Shown piece after piece: positions 8,227-18,110 of a DNA stretch of 64,000 bases. The notes below the pieces were generated by a model that saw only the letters and a list, made by a program, of their open reading frames with translations, made no database searches and was not told where the DNA came from. This DNA is from Rhodovulum tesquicola (GTDB taxonomy: Bacteria; Pseudomonadota; Alphaproteobacteria; Rhodobacterales; Rhodobacteraceae). The translations under genes and the position numbers were made by a program. The stretch's first letter is position 1. Each line of letters opens with the position of its first letter. The DNA lies in NCBI RefSeq assembly GCF_024128855.1, contig NZ_JAMYDV010000001.1:414972-478971 (forward strand). The letters run 5' to 3'.

Positions 8227-8765
8227 GCCACGGCACAGAGACCAAGGACTTCATCCCCGTGCGCATTGCCGTGCTGACCGTGTCCGACACCCGCACCCTT
8301 GCCGAAGACCGCTCGGGCCAGACGCTGGTCGATCGGATCGAGGCCGCGGGCCATGTCATTGCCGCCCGCGCGATCCTGCCCGATGAACGCGACCAGATCG
8401 CCGCGCAACTGCGCGACTGGTGCGCCGATCCGGGCGTGGACGTCGTCATTTCCACCGGCGGCACCGGGCTGACCGGCCGTGATGTCACGGTCGAGGCGCA
8501 TCGCGACGTCTATGAAAAGGAGATCGAGGCGTTTGCGACCGTCTTCACCATCGTTTCGATGCAGAAGATCGGCACATCGGCGGTGCAAAGCCGCGCGACC
8601 GGGGGTGTGGCGAACGGCACCTATCTGTTCGCGCTGCCCGGCAGCCCCGGCGCCTGCAAGGACGCCTGGGACGAGATCCTTGTTCACCAGTTCGACTATC
8701 GCCACCGGCCCTGCAATTTCGTCGAGATTTTTCCCCGGCTCGACGAACACCGGCGACGGAAATAG
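8223..8765 (+). CDS. moaB: Molybdenum cofactor protein B
   Basis: MoaB/Mog family protein that adenylylates or binds molybdopterin during molybdenum cofactor synthesis. The 180 residues include [18 protein letters not shown] (about 15-32), [16 protein letters not shown] in the middle (the GGTG pterin-binding loop) and [18 protein letters not shown] near the C-terminus. It starts with ATG overlapping the phosphoesterase stop. mobA at 21.1 kb and nifQ at 35.7 kb are other molybdenum-related genes in the window, but not in the same operon. Confidence 0.92.
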   Translation: MSHGTETKDFIPVRIAVLTVSDTRTLAEDRSGQTLVDRIEAAGHVIAARAILPDERDQIAAQLRDWCADPGVDVVISTGGTGLTGRDVTVEAHRDVYEKEIEAFATVFTIVSMQKIGTSAVQSRATGGVANGTYLFALPGSPGACKDAWDEILVHQFDYRHRPCNFVEIFPRLDEHRRRK

Positions 8766-8790
8766 ATACATCGCGCGTAACGCATATGTG

Positions 8791-8820
8791 TTGGGTGCCG
8801 GGCCCGGCAGGCGCTATTGC
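8791..8820 (+). promoter_or_regulatory. Possible promoter of the RND efflux operon
   Basis: TTGGGT (8791-8796), 18 bases, TATTGC (8815-8820), about 46 bases before the membrane fusion protein ATG. Both boxes are partial matches. Confidence 0.35.
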
Positions 8821-8865
8821 TGTGGCACGGGCGCGGGTTGACCGGCCGGGAAAGGACATTGGCAG

Positions 8866-10323
8866 ATGAGATTTCTCCGCCGCAGCCTTGTGGGGCTGTT
8901 CCTTGTCGCCCTGACTTTCGGGCTGCTGGCCTGGGCCGGGCACATGGTCAGTTCGGCCATTCAGGCCCGCCTTGCCGATCAGCCCGGCCAGCGCCCCGCC
9001 CGCGAGCGTGTCTTCGCGGCGAATGTCGTGACCGTGACGCCCGAGACCATATCGCCGGTGCTGACCGCCTTTGGCGAGGTGCGCGCGCGCCGCACCCTTG
9101 ATCTGCGCGCCGAGGCGGGCGGCCGGGTGGTGGAGCTTCATCCCGCGTTCGAGGAAGGCGGTCGCGTCAAGGCGGGCGAGCTGATACTGCGGGTCGACCC
9201 CTCGAATACCCAATGGGCGCGCGATGTGGCGCAGTCCGACCTGACCGCCGCCGAGGCCGATCTGCGCGATGCCGAGCGCAAGCTGATCCTGGCGCGCGAG
9301 GAACTGGCCGCGACCGAGGAGCAGGCCCGGCTGCGCGCGCAGGCGCTGGCCCGCCAGCAGGACCTGCGCACCCGTGGCGTGGGCACTGATGCCGCCGTCG
9401 AGGATACCGCGCTGGCCGCCTCTGCCGCCGCGCAGGCCGTGGTCGCGCGTCGGCAGGCCGAGGCGCAGGCCGAGGCCGCGGTGGAAACCGCGCATAACGC
9501 GCTGGCCCGGGCGCGCATCCGGCTGGCGGAGGCCGAGCGCGCGCTGGCCGATACCGAGCTTTACGCGGCCTTCTCGGGAACGCTGGCCGAGGTGTCGCTG
9601 GTCGAGGGCGGGCTGGTTGCGCCGAACGAACGGGTGGCGCAACTGATCGACCCCTCCGCGCTCGAGGTCGCGTTCCGTGTCTCGACCGCGCAATACACCC
9701 GACTGCTGGACGACAAGGGCGCGCTGCGCCCCGCCCCGGTGACCGCTGTGCTGGACGTGTTCGGCGCCGATCTGACCGCGGCGGGCCAACTGATCCGCGA
9801 AAGCGGCGCGGTTGCGCAGGGGCAGGCCGGGCGGCTGCTGTTTGCACGGCTCGACAACGCGCCGGGCTTGCGGCCGGGCGATTTCGTCACCGTGCGTCTT
9901 GAGGAACCGCCGCTTGACCGCGTCGCGCGCCTGCCTGCGACCGCGCTGGATGCGGCGTCGCAGGTGCTGGTTCTGGGCGAGGATGACCGGCTGGAGGCCG
10001 TTCAGGTCGAGTTGTTGCGCCGTCAGGGGGACGACGTGATCGTGCGCGCCGCGGGTCTTGCCGGGCGCGAGGTCGTGGCCGAGCGCACGCCGCTTCTGGG
10101 CGCGGGGATCCGGGTGCGCCCGCTGCGCCCCGGTGCCGAGGCTGCCGGGGACATCCCCGAATCGGTCGAGCTGTCGCCCGAACGCCGTGCCGCGCTGATC
10201 GCCTTTGTCGAGTCCAACCCGATGATGCCCGACGAGGCCAAGGCCCGGGTGCGCGCGCAGCTTGAACAGGACCTTGTGCCTGTCCGCGTGGTCGAGCGGC
10301 TTGAATCCCGGATGGGGGGCTAG
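8866..10323 (+). CDS. RND efflux periplasmic adaptor (membrane fusion) protein
   Basis: Periplasmic adaptor that links an inner-membrane RND pump to an outer-membrane channel. At 485 residues it is longer than AcrA-like adaptors. One N-terminal membrane anchor (about 8-30) is followed by a lipoyl/barrel half (VTPETISPVLTAFGEVRA), an Ala/Glu/Arg-rich helical hairpin with coiled-coil character (about 115-225), the returning lipoyl half (ALADTELYAAFSGTLAEV) and a beta-barrel region with RVLRLP-like elements near 350. The C-terminal 60 residues after the barrel form an extra charged tail. The gene ends three bases before the pump gene. I see no lipobox. Confidence 0.9.
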   Translation: MRFLRRSLVGLFLVALTFGLLAWAGHMVSSAIQARLADQPGQRPARERVFAANVVTVTPETISPVLTAFGEVRARRTLDLRAEAGGRVVELHPAFEEGGRVKAGELILRVDPSNTQWARDVAQSDLTAAEADLRDAERKLILAREELAATEEQARLRAQALARQQDLRTRGVGTDAAVEDTALAASAAAQAVVARRQAEAQAEAAVETAHNALARARIRLAEAERALADTELYAAFSGTLAEVSLVEGGLVAPNERVAQLIDPSALEVAFRVSTAQYTRLLDDKGALRPAPVTAVLDVFGADLTAAGQLIRESGAVAQGQAGRLLFARLDNAPGLRPGDFVTVRLEEPPLDRVARLPATALDAASQVLVLGEDDRLEAVQVELLRRQGDDVIVRAAGLAGREVVAERTPLLGAGIRVRPLRPGAEAAGDIPESVELSPERRAALIAFVESNPMMPDEAKARVRAQLEQDLVPVRVVERLESRMGG

Positions 10324-10326
10324 GCC

Positions 10327-13300
10327 ATGACGCGCCCGATCCCCAGTGCGGTCGGCGGGGTCCTATCCTATTTCACCCGCCACCGCACCGCCGCGAACCT
10401 GTTGCTTGTCATGCTGATCGTCGCGGGGCTGGCCGCCGCGCCGCGGATGCGGGCGCAGTTCTTCCCCGATGTGGTGATCGACAGCGTCACCGTGACCGTG
10501 CAATGGGAAGGCGCGGGCGCCGAGGATGTGGATACCGGCATCGTCCAGGTGCTGGAGCCCGTGCTGATCGCGCTTGACGGGATCGAGAAAAGCTCGTCGC
10601 GCGCGACCGAAGGCTCGGCCTTCATCACGCTGGATTTCGAACCGGGCTGGGACATGTCGCGCGCCGCCGACGATGTGCAGACGGCGGTCGATTCCGTGCG
10701 CACGCTTCCCGCCGAGGCCGAGGTGCCCGAGGTGCGCCGCGGGTCATGGCGCGATCAGGTGACCGATATCGTCCTGACCGGACCCGTGGCGGTGGACCAG
10801 TTGGGCCGGCTTGCGGACGAACTGGTGGCCCGGTTGTTCGCGGCCGGGGTCACGCGCACCACGCTGCGCGGGCTGGCCGCGCCCGAAACCGTGGTCGAGG
10901 TGCCTTCGGCGGAACTGATCCGGCATGACATCACGATGGCCCAGATCGCCCAGGTCATCGCCGCCGAGGCCGCGACTGCGCCTGCGGGCGATGTGTCGGG
11001 CGGCACCGCGCGGGTGCGCACCGGTGCCGAAAAGCGCAGCGCCGAGCAGATCGGGGCGCTGGTGCTGCGTTCGAACGCGGACGGCTCGACGCTGCGGATA
11101 AGCGATGTCGCCACCGTCCGGGTCGAGGGCGTCGACCGCCAGCGGGCCTATTTCGTGGGCGATCAACCCGCCATCACGATCCGGGTGGACCGTTCGGACC
11201 GGGGCGACGCGATCGAGTTGCAGCGCCGGGTCGAGGCCGTGGCGGCCGAGTTGCGCACCACCCTGCCCGAAGGCGTCTCGGTCGAACTGATCCGCACCCG
11301 CGCCGAATACATCTCGGGCCGACTCGACATCCTGCTGAACAACGGGCTGATGGGGCTTGGCCTTGTGCTGGTGCTGCTGTTCCTGTTCCTGAACGCGCGC
11401 ACCGCCTTCTGGGTCGCGGCGGGCATTCCGGTGGCGATGCTGGCCACCGTGGCGCTGATGTATGCCTTCGGGCTGACGATCAACATGATCTCGCTGTTCG
11501 CGCTGATCATCACGCTGGGCATCGTCGTGGACGACGCCATCGTGGTGGGGGAACATGCCGACTTCCGTGCCCGCCGCCTGCGCGAAGGGCCCGTCGAGGC
11601 CGCCGAGAATGCCGCCCGGCGGATGGCCGCGCCGGTTTTCTCGGCCACGCTGACCACGATCATCGCCTTTCTTGCGCTGGTCGTGATCGGGGGACGCTTC
11701 GGCCACATGATCGCCGACATCCCCTTTACCGTGATTGCGGTGCTGGTCGCCTCGCTGGTGGAATGTTTCCTGATCCTGCCGCATCACATGGCGCATGCGC
11801 TGGCCCATACGGCAAAGGAACATTGGTATGACGCCCCCTCGCGCGCCTTCAACCGCGGGTTCCGCTGGGTGCGCGACCGGCTGTTCCGGCCCTTCATGGT
11901 CCTGGTGATCCGGGCACGTTACCCGGTGCTGGCGCTGACGGTGCTGCTGCTGGCCAGCCAGGTGGCGCTGCTGATCCGGGGCGATGTGTCCTGGCGGTTC
12001 TTCAACGCGCCCGAGCAAAGCTCGGTCACCGGTAATTTCGCGATGTTGCCCGGCGCCAGCCGCGAGGACACGCTGGAAATGATGCGCGAGATGCAGCGCG
12101 CCGCCCAGGCCGTCGCGGCCCGCTACGAGGCCGAGCATGGCCGCAACCCGGTCGATTACGCCATCGCCGAGATCGGCGGCAATGCCGGGCGCGGGATGGC
12201 AGGGGCCGATGTCAAGGATACCGACCTCTTGGGCTCGATCGCCATAGAACTGATCGACCCGGATCTGCGGTCCTATTCCTCGTTCCAGTTCGTCGCCGAT
12301 CTTCAGGACGAGGTGCGCGAGCACCCGATGGCCGAGACGGTCAGCTTCCGCGGCTGGCGGTCGGGCCCCGGTGGCGATGCGTTGGACGTGCAGTTCTACG
12401 GCGCCGATGCCGCCACGCTCAAGTCCGCGGCCGAGGCGCTGAAATCGGCCCTTGCCCAGTATGGCGAGGTTTCGGCGGTCGAGGACAGCATGGCCTATGA
12501 CAAGGAGGAATTGCTGCTCGACCTGACGGCGCAGGGCGCGGCGCTGGGCTTCACCATCGAGGAGCTGGGCCGGGTGCTGCGTCACCGGCTGAACGGGATC
12601 GAGGCCGCGACCTATCCCGACGGGCCGCGTTCGGCCGCGATCCGGGTGGAACTGCCCGCGGGCGAGCTGACGGCGGATTTCCTGGAGCGCACGCTTCTGC
12701 GCGCGCCCTCGGGCGACTACCTGCCGCTGGCCGATATCGTTTCGGTCAAGCGCAGCACCGGGTTCTCGACCGTGCGGCGCGAGAACGGGCTGCGCGTGGT
12801 CTCGGTCGCGGGCGATCTGTCCGAGGACGATCCGGCGCGGGCCGAGGAGATCATGCGCGAGCTGGAACAGGTGGTCCTGCCCCGGATCGAAAGCGATCTG
12901 GGCGTCGCCTGGCGCATGGCGGGCCTGTCCGAGCAGGAACAGGACTTCATGGCCGATGCCCGGCTGGGGCTGGGGCTGGGGCTGATCGGCATCTACCTGA
13001 CGCTGGCCTGGATCTTCGCAAGCTGGTCGCGGCCGGTGGTGGTGATGGCGATCATCCCGTTCGGGCTGGTGGGCACGATCTATGGCCACATGGCCTGGGA
13101 CGTGCCGATGTCGATGTTCACAGTGGTCGGGCTGATCGGGATGGTCGGCATCATCATCAACGATTCGATCGTGCTGGTCAGCACGGTGGACGATTACGCC
13201 CGCTCGCGCGGCCTGATCCCCGCGATCGTGGATGCGACCGCCGACCGGCTGCGCCCCGTGCTGCTGACCACCCTGACGACCGTGCTGGGGCTGATGCCGC

Positions 13301-13755
13301 TGTTGTTCGAGAAGTCGCAACAGGCGCAGTTCCTGAAGCCGACGGTCATAACGCTGGTCTACGGGCTGGGCTTCGGGATGCTCTTGGTCCTTCTGGTGGT
13401 GCCGGCGCTTCTGGCGGTGCAGCAGGATGTCAGCCGACAGATCCGCGCGTTGCGCCATGCACTTCGCGGGCATTCGCGTGGCGGTCGGGCGCGTGCCGTG
13501 GGGCGGACTACAGCGTCGGCCGCGCTGGGGCTTGCGGCCCTTTTCGCGGCAACGGCAGGGCCGGTGCTTGTGACGGGCGCACTACCCGGACCGCTGGCCG
13601 CGGCGTTGCCGATGCTGGCCGATCGGCCGATGGCGGCGGCGTTGCTGCTTTTCCTTGGCGGTGGAGCCATCGTCCTGGTGGTGGCTTACGCGCTTGCTGC
13701 TCGCGCAATGGTGCGAGCCGGAGGGCATAGCCCGGGCCAGACGCAGAATTCCTGA
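10327..13755 (+). CDS. RND family efflux transporter permease
   Basis: Inner-membrane proton-driven pump of the AcrB/MdtB superfamily, 1142 residues. It has the expected two-fold repeat of six helices and two large periplasmic loops; the proton-relay pair of aspartates is in LGIVVDDAIVVGEHAD of the fourth helix (about residue 400), and the second half carries FTVVGLIGMVGIIINDSI. Family members end near residue 1040; this one continues with a basic linker and two further hydrophobic segments (about 1063-1084 and 1102-1127). The lack of a nearby outer-membrane factor suggests it uses a shared TolC-like protein. The substrate cannot be predicted. Confidence 0.93.
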   Translation: MTRPIPSAVGGVLSYFTRHRTAANLLLVMLIVAGLAAAPRMRAQFFPDVVIDSVTVTVQWEGAGAEDVDTGIVQVLEPVLIALDGIEKSSSRATEGSAFITLDFEPGWDMSRAADDVQTAVDSVRTLPAEAEVPEVRRGSWRDQVTDIVLTGPVAVDQLGRLADELVARLFAAGVTRTTLRGLAAPETVVEVPSAELIRHDITMAQIAQVIAAEAATAPAGDVSGGTARVRTGAEKRSAEQIGALVLRSNADGSTLRISDVATVRVEGVDRQRAYFVGDQPAITIRVDRSDRGDAIELQRRVEAVAAELRTTLPEGVSVELIRTRAEYISGRLDILLNNGLMGLGLVLVLLFLFLNARTAFWVAAGIPVAMLATVALMYAFGLTINMISLFALIITLGIVVDDAIVVGEHADFRARRLREGPVEAAENAARRMAAPVFSATLTTIIAFLALVVIGGRFGHMIADIPFTVIAVLVASLVECFLILPHHMAHALAHTAKEHWYDAPSRAFNRGFRWVRDRLFRPFMVLVIRARYPVLALTVLLLASQVALLIRGDVSWRFFNAPEQSSVTGNFAMLPGASREDTLEMMREMQRAAQAVAARYEAEHGRNPVDYAIAEIGGNAGRGMAGADVKDTDLLGSIAIELIDPDLRSYSSFQFVADLQDEVREHPMAETVSFRGWRSGPGGDALDVQFYGADAATLKSAAEALKSALAQYGEVSAVEDSMAYDKEELLLDLTAQGAALGFTIEELGRVLRHRLNGIEAATYPDGPRSAAIRVELPAGELTADFLERTLLRAPSGDYLPLADIVSVKRSTGFSTVRRENGLRVVSVAGDLSEDDPARAEEIMRELEQVVLPRIESDLGVAWRMAGLSEQEQDFMADARLGLGLGLIGIYLTLAWIFASWSRPVVVMAIIPFGLVGTIYGHMAWDVPMSMFTVVGLIGMVGIIINDSIVLVSTVDDYARSRGLIPAIVDATADRLRPVLLTTLTTVLGLMPLLFEKSQQAQFLKPTVITLVYGLGFGMLLVLLVVPALLAVQQDVSRQIRALRHALRGHSRGGRARAVGRTTASAALGLAALFAATAGPVLVTGALPGPLAAALPMLADRPMAAALLLFLGGGAIVLVVAYALAARAMVRAGGHSPGQTQNS

Positions 13756-13798
13756 AGGATTCCTGCCCGCAAGATTGCAATGTCCTTGGCGGGGGTGG

Positions 13799-14611
13799 TC
13801 AGCGCACCGCGCAGCCGCGGATGTCGATTGCCCGCCCCTCACCAAGCAGCGTGATTCGCAGGTCGGAGCGGTCCAGCGCGAAGGGCGCGCCGGTCACCGG
13901 CACAAGGTCCGAGCGCGCCACAAGCCGCCCGCCTTGCCGCGCAATGAGCGCCTCGGAAACCCAGATCGAACTGTCCGACAGCTCGAAGACCGCCGTTTCG
14001 TTGCGCCCCAGGGGGGCGACCTCGATCTCGGCGGTCAGACGCAGACCGTCGGGAATCGCTTCCACCGTACAGGCCACGCTGCCGACCCGTGCCGCACGCG
14101 CACTCTCGGGCTGCGCAGCCAGCGCCGCGCGGATCGACTCGCCTCGGCCCTCGGCAGGCAACAGACCGGACAGGTGCAGTTCGATCGGCAGGCAGATGTC
14201 CTGACACACGCCCAGTTCCACCCGCGCGTCCAGTTGCAGCGGCTGCCCGTGCTCGCGCGGGGTCAGTTCCAGCGGCAGCACAACCTCGTGTTCGTAGCCT
14301 ATGGTGCGCAGCCCGTTCGACGAAAACACCCGCGGAGTGGGCCAATGCACCTCAACCCCCGCCACGTTCTCCGACCCCGCCCAGTCGAAACGCGGTGGTA
14401 TTCCGGAATCGCCCGGTGCACGCCAGTAGGTCTTCCACCCAGGCGCAAGCCGAAGCTTCAACCCGGCCATGTAGGTTCCGTCCGCGGTCTGCCAGCCCGG
14501 CAGGATCTCGGCGCTCAGCACATCATCGGGGGGGCCTGCCAGGACGGCCTGAGCCAACCCCAGCGCAAGAGCCGACGCCGCGGCAAGACGGAGTGATCTG
14601 TCAAATCCCAT
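13799..14611 (-). CDS. Secreted DsbD alpha-domain-like protein
   Basis: A 270-residue protein with a signal peptide (residues 1-25, cleavage near VLAG), then a fold resembling the periplasmic N-terminal domain of the thiol-disulfide reductase DsbD. The key block [11 protein letters not shown] (133-142) holds Cys136 and Cys140, the pair that in DsbD passes electrons to periplasmic partners. Upstream parts such as [15 protein letters not shown] are also typical. There is no membrane transporter domain or thioredoxin domain, so it must work with a separate DsbD/CcdA-like protein. It converges on the RND operon and is divergent from yqgE. Confidence 0.82.
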   Translation of the reverse strand: MGFDRSLRLAAASALALGLAQAVLAGPPDDVLSAEILPGWQTADGTYMAGLKLRLAPGWKTYWRAPGDSGIPPRFDWAGSENVAGVEVHWPTPRVFSSNGLRTIGYEHEVVLPLELTPREHGQPLQLDARVELGVCQDICLPIELHLSGLLPAEGRGESIRAALAAQPESARAARVGSVACTVEAIPDGLRLTAEIEVAPLGRNETAVFELSDSSIWVSEALIARQGGRLVARSDLVPVTGAPFALDRSDLRITLLGEGRAIDIRGCAVR

Positions 14612-14750
14612 GCGGGCGAAGATAATGGGCGGTTCAGCGGCGGGAAATCACATTCGGGAGAGAGCGTCGCGAAAAAATTGTCTCGCGTCGGCCTTGCGCC
14701 GTTGCAGCTGGCGACACATTCTGTCGGTAAGGTCGGCCCGGACGGTTCGC

Positions 14751-15308
14751 ATGCAACTCGGCGGCAAGCTTCTTATCGCGATGCCCGGCATGGGTGATCC
14801 CCGCTTCGAGAAAAGCGTGGTCTTTCTCTGCGCGCATTCCGAGGAGGGCGCCATGGGGCTGATCGTCAACAAGCCCATGGCGGAGCTGTCCTTTTCCGAT
14901 CTGCTCAAGCAGCTTGGCATTGCGCGGGCGCCCGGCGCCCGCGACATCCGCGTGCATTTCGGCGGCCCGGTCGAACATGCCCGGGGCTTCGTTCTGCATT
15001 CGGGCGACTACAATTCCGGCAGCGACACGACGCTGCGGGTCGATGGCCGGTTCGGGATGACGGCGACGCTCGACATCCTCGAGGACATCGCGAAGGGGCA
15101 TGGGCCGGCCGATTCCCTGCTGGCGCTTGGCTATGCGGGTTGGGGGCCGGGCCAGCTCGAGGGCGAGATACAGGACAATGGCTGGCTGACCTGCGAGGCC
15201 GTGCCCGAAATCGTGTTCGATCCTGCTAATACCGCCAAGTGGGAGCGCGCGCTTCGGACCCTCGGGATCGAACCGCTGATGCTGTCCTCGGCAGCGGGCC
15301 GGGCGTGA
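14751..15308 (+). CDS. yqgE: YqgE/AlgH family protein
   Basis: Small cytoplasmic protein of 185 residues with the conserved opening [15 protein letters not shown] and then [20 protein letters not shown], the signature of the UPF0301 family. The structure is known but the biochemical role is not settled; in pseudomonads the homologue AlgH influences virulence and alginate. I chose the ATG at 14751 because conservation starts there; the in-frame extension to 14610 has no family likeness. It is transcribed away from the DsbD-like gene and its stop abuts the sua5 stop of the opposite strand without a spacer. Confidence 0.9.
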   Translation: MQLGGKLLIAMPGMGDPRFEKSVVFLCAHSEEGAMGLIVNKPMAELSFSDLLKQLGIARAPGARDIRVHFGGPVEHARGFVLHSGDYNSGSDTTLRVDGRFGMTATLDILEDIAKGHGPADSLLALGYAGWGPGQLEGEIQDNGWLTCEAVPEIVFDPANTAKWERALRTLGIEPLMLSSAAGRA

Positions 15309-16262
15309 TCAGCCCCGGGGGGCCGCCGCCCGGCGCAGCCGGTCGTTGATCGCCCGGCCAAGGCCGTGATCGGGAATCGGCGCGACGGCGATGCGCTGGC
15401 CCGGTTCGGCGCGGGCATCCAGTTCGCGCAGCGCGTGGAACAGGTTCGCTGCCGCTTCGACAAGATCGCCCGTGGACGACAGGTTCAGCGCCGCCCCGTC
15501 GCAGCCCGACCCGAATCCCAGCCATAGCGCGCCCGGGGGCGGCGTGGCGGCCTCGAGGGCGACGGGGGCATCCGGCGCGTAATGCGACGAAAGCTGCCCC
15601 GGCGCGGTGATCGCATCGTCCGCCCTGCGGGGCGCCACCCGCCTGCCCAGGCAGTCCTCGATCGCCTCCAGCGGCAGCCCGCCCGGGCGCAGCAGCACCG
15701 GCGCGGGATCGAAGCCGACGATCGTCGATTCCAACCCCACCGGGCACGCCCCGCCATCCACCACGGCCGCGATCCGGTCGCCAAGCCCCTCGATAACATG
15801 CGCGGCCCGCGTCGGGCTTATGCTGCCCGAACGGTTGGCCGAGGGTGCCGCGACCGGCCCGCCGAACGCCGTCAGCAGGGCATGGGCCACCGGATGATCG
15901 GGCACCCGCAGCGCCACGGTGGGCAAGCCCGCGCTGACCAGCGGCGACAGCCCGGCATCCGGGCGCAGCGGCAGCACCAGCGTCAGCGCACCGGGCCAGA
16001 AGGCCGATGCCAGCCGTTCGCCCGCCCCGTCCAGCACCGCGAACCGTGCCGCGGCCGCGGCATCGGCCAGATGAACGATCAGCGGGTTGAAATGCGGCCG
16101 CCCCTTGGCCTCGAAGATCCGCGCCACCGCATGGTCGTTCCGGGCATCCGCGCCCAGCCCGTAGACCGTCTCGGTCGGAAAGGCGACAAGCTGGCCCGCC
16201 CCCAGCAGCGCCGCCGCGCGGGCAAGCCCGCCTGCATCGGGCTTCAGGATCTCTGCGCTCAT
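15309..16262 (-). CDS. tsaC: L-threonylcarbamoyladenylate synthase
   Basis: Makes threonylcarbamoyl-AMP from threonine, bicarbonate and ATP for the t6A37 modification of tRNAs that read ANN codons. The 317-residue length shows the longer Sua5 type, with the YrdC catalytic domain (residues about 12-205) followed by the Sua5 C-terminal domain. Motifs are LVAFPTETVYGLGADA (25-40), KGRPHFNPLIVH and PVAAPSANRSGSISPT. The start is the ATG at 16260-16262 (MSAEILKPDAGG). It is convergent with yqgE and divergent from the acyl-CoA dehydrogenase gene, 141 bases away. Confidence 0.92.
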   Translation of the reverse strand: MSAEILKPDAGGLARAAALLGAGQLVAFPTETVYGLGADARNDHAVARIFEAKGRPHFNPLIVHLADAAAAARFAVLDGAGERLASAFWPGALTLVLPLRPDAGLSPLVSAGLPTVALRVPDHPVAHALLTAFGGPVAAPSANRSGSISPTRAAHVIEGLGDRIAAVVDGGACPVGLESTIVGFDPAPVLLRPGGLPLEAIEDCLGRRVAPRRADDAITAPGQLSSHYAPDAPVALEAATPPPGALWLGFGSGCDGAALNLSSTGDLVEAAANLFHALRELDARAEPGQRIAVAPIPDHGLGRAINDRLRRAAAPRG

Positions 16263-16403
16263 GGTCTGCGGTCCCGGTGACGTTGCGTTGGACTTGATGG
16301 GGCGGGGCGGTCGTTTACCTTGCATGCGACCTCTGCCACACCCTTGCCGGACTGCTACAGCCGCACCGGCCCGGGGACAAGGCAGGAGGAGAGGGAGGAT
16401 CCC

Positions 16404-18110
16404 ATGCCTTACCGTGCCCCCGTGGCCGATATCCGCTTCCTGCTCGACCATGTGGCGGGGTTCCCCGAGCTTGCCGCGACCGCGCGTTTCGCCGAGGCAA
16501 CGCCGGATCTGACCGCCGCGATCCTCGACGGCGCGGGCAGGCTCTGCGAGGAGGTCATGGCGCCCCTGCAACGTGTGGGCGATCTGCACCCCGCGCGGCT
16601 GGAAAACGGCATCGTCCGCACGCCCCCCGGTTTTGCCGAGGGCTGGCGGGCCATTGCCGAAGGCGGCTGGATCGGTCTGGCCGCGCCCACCCGGCATGGC
16701 GGCATGGGCCTGCCCCAGACGCTGGCAATGGCCGTCACCGAGATGATGAGTGGCGCCTGCCTTGCCCTTCAGATCGCGCCCCTGCTGACCCAGGGCCAGA
16801 TCGAGGCGCTGAGCCATCATGCCAGCGACGCGCTCAAGGCGCTGTATCTGCCGAAACTGATCTCGGGCGAATGGTCGGGCACGATGAACCTGACCGAACC
16901 GCAGGCGGGCAGCGATGTGGGGGCGGTGCGCACGGTCGCGGTGCCGAAGGGCGACGGAACCTACGCGATCACCGGGCAGAAGATCTTCATCAGCTGGGCC
17001 GATTCCGAGTTCATCGGCAATGTCGTCCATCTGGTGCTTGCCCGCCTGCCCGACGCCCCCCCCGGCACCCGCGGCATCAGCCTGTTCCTGGTGCCGCGCA
17101 ACATCCCCGATGCAAGCGGCGATCCGGGTGCGCGCAACAGCCTGCGGGTGGTCAGCCTTGAACACAAGCTGGGGCTGCATGGCAGCCCGACGGCCATGAT
17201 GGACTATGACGGCGCGACCGGCTGGCTGGTGGGTGAACCGCATCGCGGCATGGCGGCGATGTTCACCATGATGAACAATGCCCGCCTTGGCGTCGGGATG
17301 CAGGGCATCGGCGTGGCCGAGGCCGCGTTCCAGCAGGCGCTGGCCTATGCCCGCGAGCGGCGGCAGGGGGCGACGCCGCAGGGCGAGGCCATCATCGGCC
17401 ATGCCGATATCCGCCGGATGCTGGCCGCCATGCGGGCCGAGATCTTCGCCGCCCGCGCCATCGCCCTGTCCTGCGCGGTGGCGATCGACATGGCCGATGC
17501 CACGGGACAGACCGACTGGGCCGCCCGCGCGGCTTTCCTGACCCCCATTGCCAAGGCCTACGGCACCGATACCGGGGTCGAGGTCGCCTCGGCCGCCATC
17601 CAGGTCCATGGCGGCATGGGCTTCGTCGAACAGACCGGTGCCGCGCAATACCTGCGCGACGTGCGCGTGACCCCGATCTATGAGGGCACCAACGGCATCC
17701 AGGCGCTGGACCTGGTCGGCCGCAAGCTGACGGATGGCGGCGAGGCCGCCTGGCGGCTGCTCGAGGAAATCGAACAGGGCGCCGAAGCCGCGCGCGCCCT
17801 TCTGCCCGATCTTGCCGGCGACGTCTGGGCCGCCGCCGAAACGCTGCGCGAGACGACCGAATGGATGCTGACCCAGGGCCAGACCGACCGATTCGCCGGT
17901 GCGGTGCCCTTCCTGCGCGCCTGGGCGCGGGTTCTGGGCGGCCATGTCCATCTTGCCGCCGCCCGCGCCGAGGGGGGCGCGGGGCCGCGCACCGCGCTTG
18001 CCCGCGTCTTCGTCGCGCGGCTTCTGCCCGAACATGCCGCCCTGCTGGCCCAGGCCCGGGCCGGGGGAGCGGGGCTTTACGCGCTGTCCGACGACGATCT
18101 GGCGGCATGA
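16404..18110 (+). CDS. Acyl-CoA dehydrogenase (DmdC-like long subfamily)
   Basis: FAD-dependent dehydrogenase of 568 residues. It is longer than the usual 380-residue enzymes and carries the extra C-terminal domain typical of the subfamily that includes 3-methylmercaptopropionyl-CoA dehydrogenase DmdC. Seen in order: the N-terminal helical domain, MNLTEPQAGSDVGAVRT and GQKIFISWADSEF of the beta domain, and QVHGGMGFVEQTGAAQYLRD with VTPIYEGTNGIQALD in the C-terminal helices. A strong GAGGGAGGA ribosome site precedes the ATG at 16404. It overlaps the next gene by four bases. The electrons would pass to ETF and the ETF-QO encoded at 23.5 kb. The precise substrate cannot be told. Confidence 0.9.
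   Translation: MPYRAPVADIRFLLDHVAGFPELAATARFAEATPDLTAAILDGAGRLCEEVMAPLQRVGDLHPARLENGIVRTPPGFAEGWRAIAEGGWIGLAAPTRHGGMGLPQTLAMAVTEMMSGACLALQIAPLLTQGQIEALSHHASDALKALYLPKLISGEWSGTMNLTEPQAGSDVGAVRTVAVPKGDGTYAITGQKIFISWADSEFIGNVVHLVLARLPDAPPGTRGISLFLVPRNIPDASGDPGARNSLRVVSLEHKLGLHGSPTAMMDYDGATGWLVGEPHRGMAAMFTMMNNARLGVGMQGIGVAEAAFQQALAYARERRQGATPQGEAIIGHADIRRMLAAMRAEIFAARAIALSCAVAIDMADATGQTDWAARAAFLTPIAKAYGTDTGVEVASAAIQVHGGMGFVEQTGAAQYLRDVRVTPIYEGTNGIQALDLVGRKLTDGGEAAWRLLEEIEQGAEAARALLPDLAGDVWAAAETLRETTEWMLTQGQTDRFAGAVPFLRAWARVLGGHVHLAAARAEGGAGPRTALARVFVARLLPEHAALLAQARAGGAGLYALSDDDLAA

Noticed and set aside
10744-13473. A 909-residue open frame antisense to the RND pump gene
   Set aside because: High GC keeps antisense frames open. 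The translated product is of low complexity (many His, Gln, Arg, Gly), without domain likeness, and the plus-strand frame is clearly RND.
15309-18035. A 908-residue minus-strand frame joining tsaC to a long N-terminal extension
   Set aside because: The extension is antisense to the acyl-CoA dehydrogenase gene; the ATG at 16262 gives a normal full-length Sua5-type protein.
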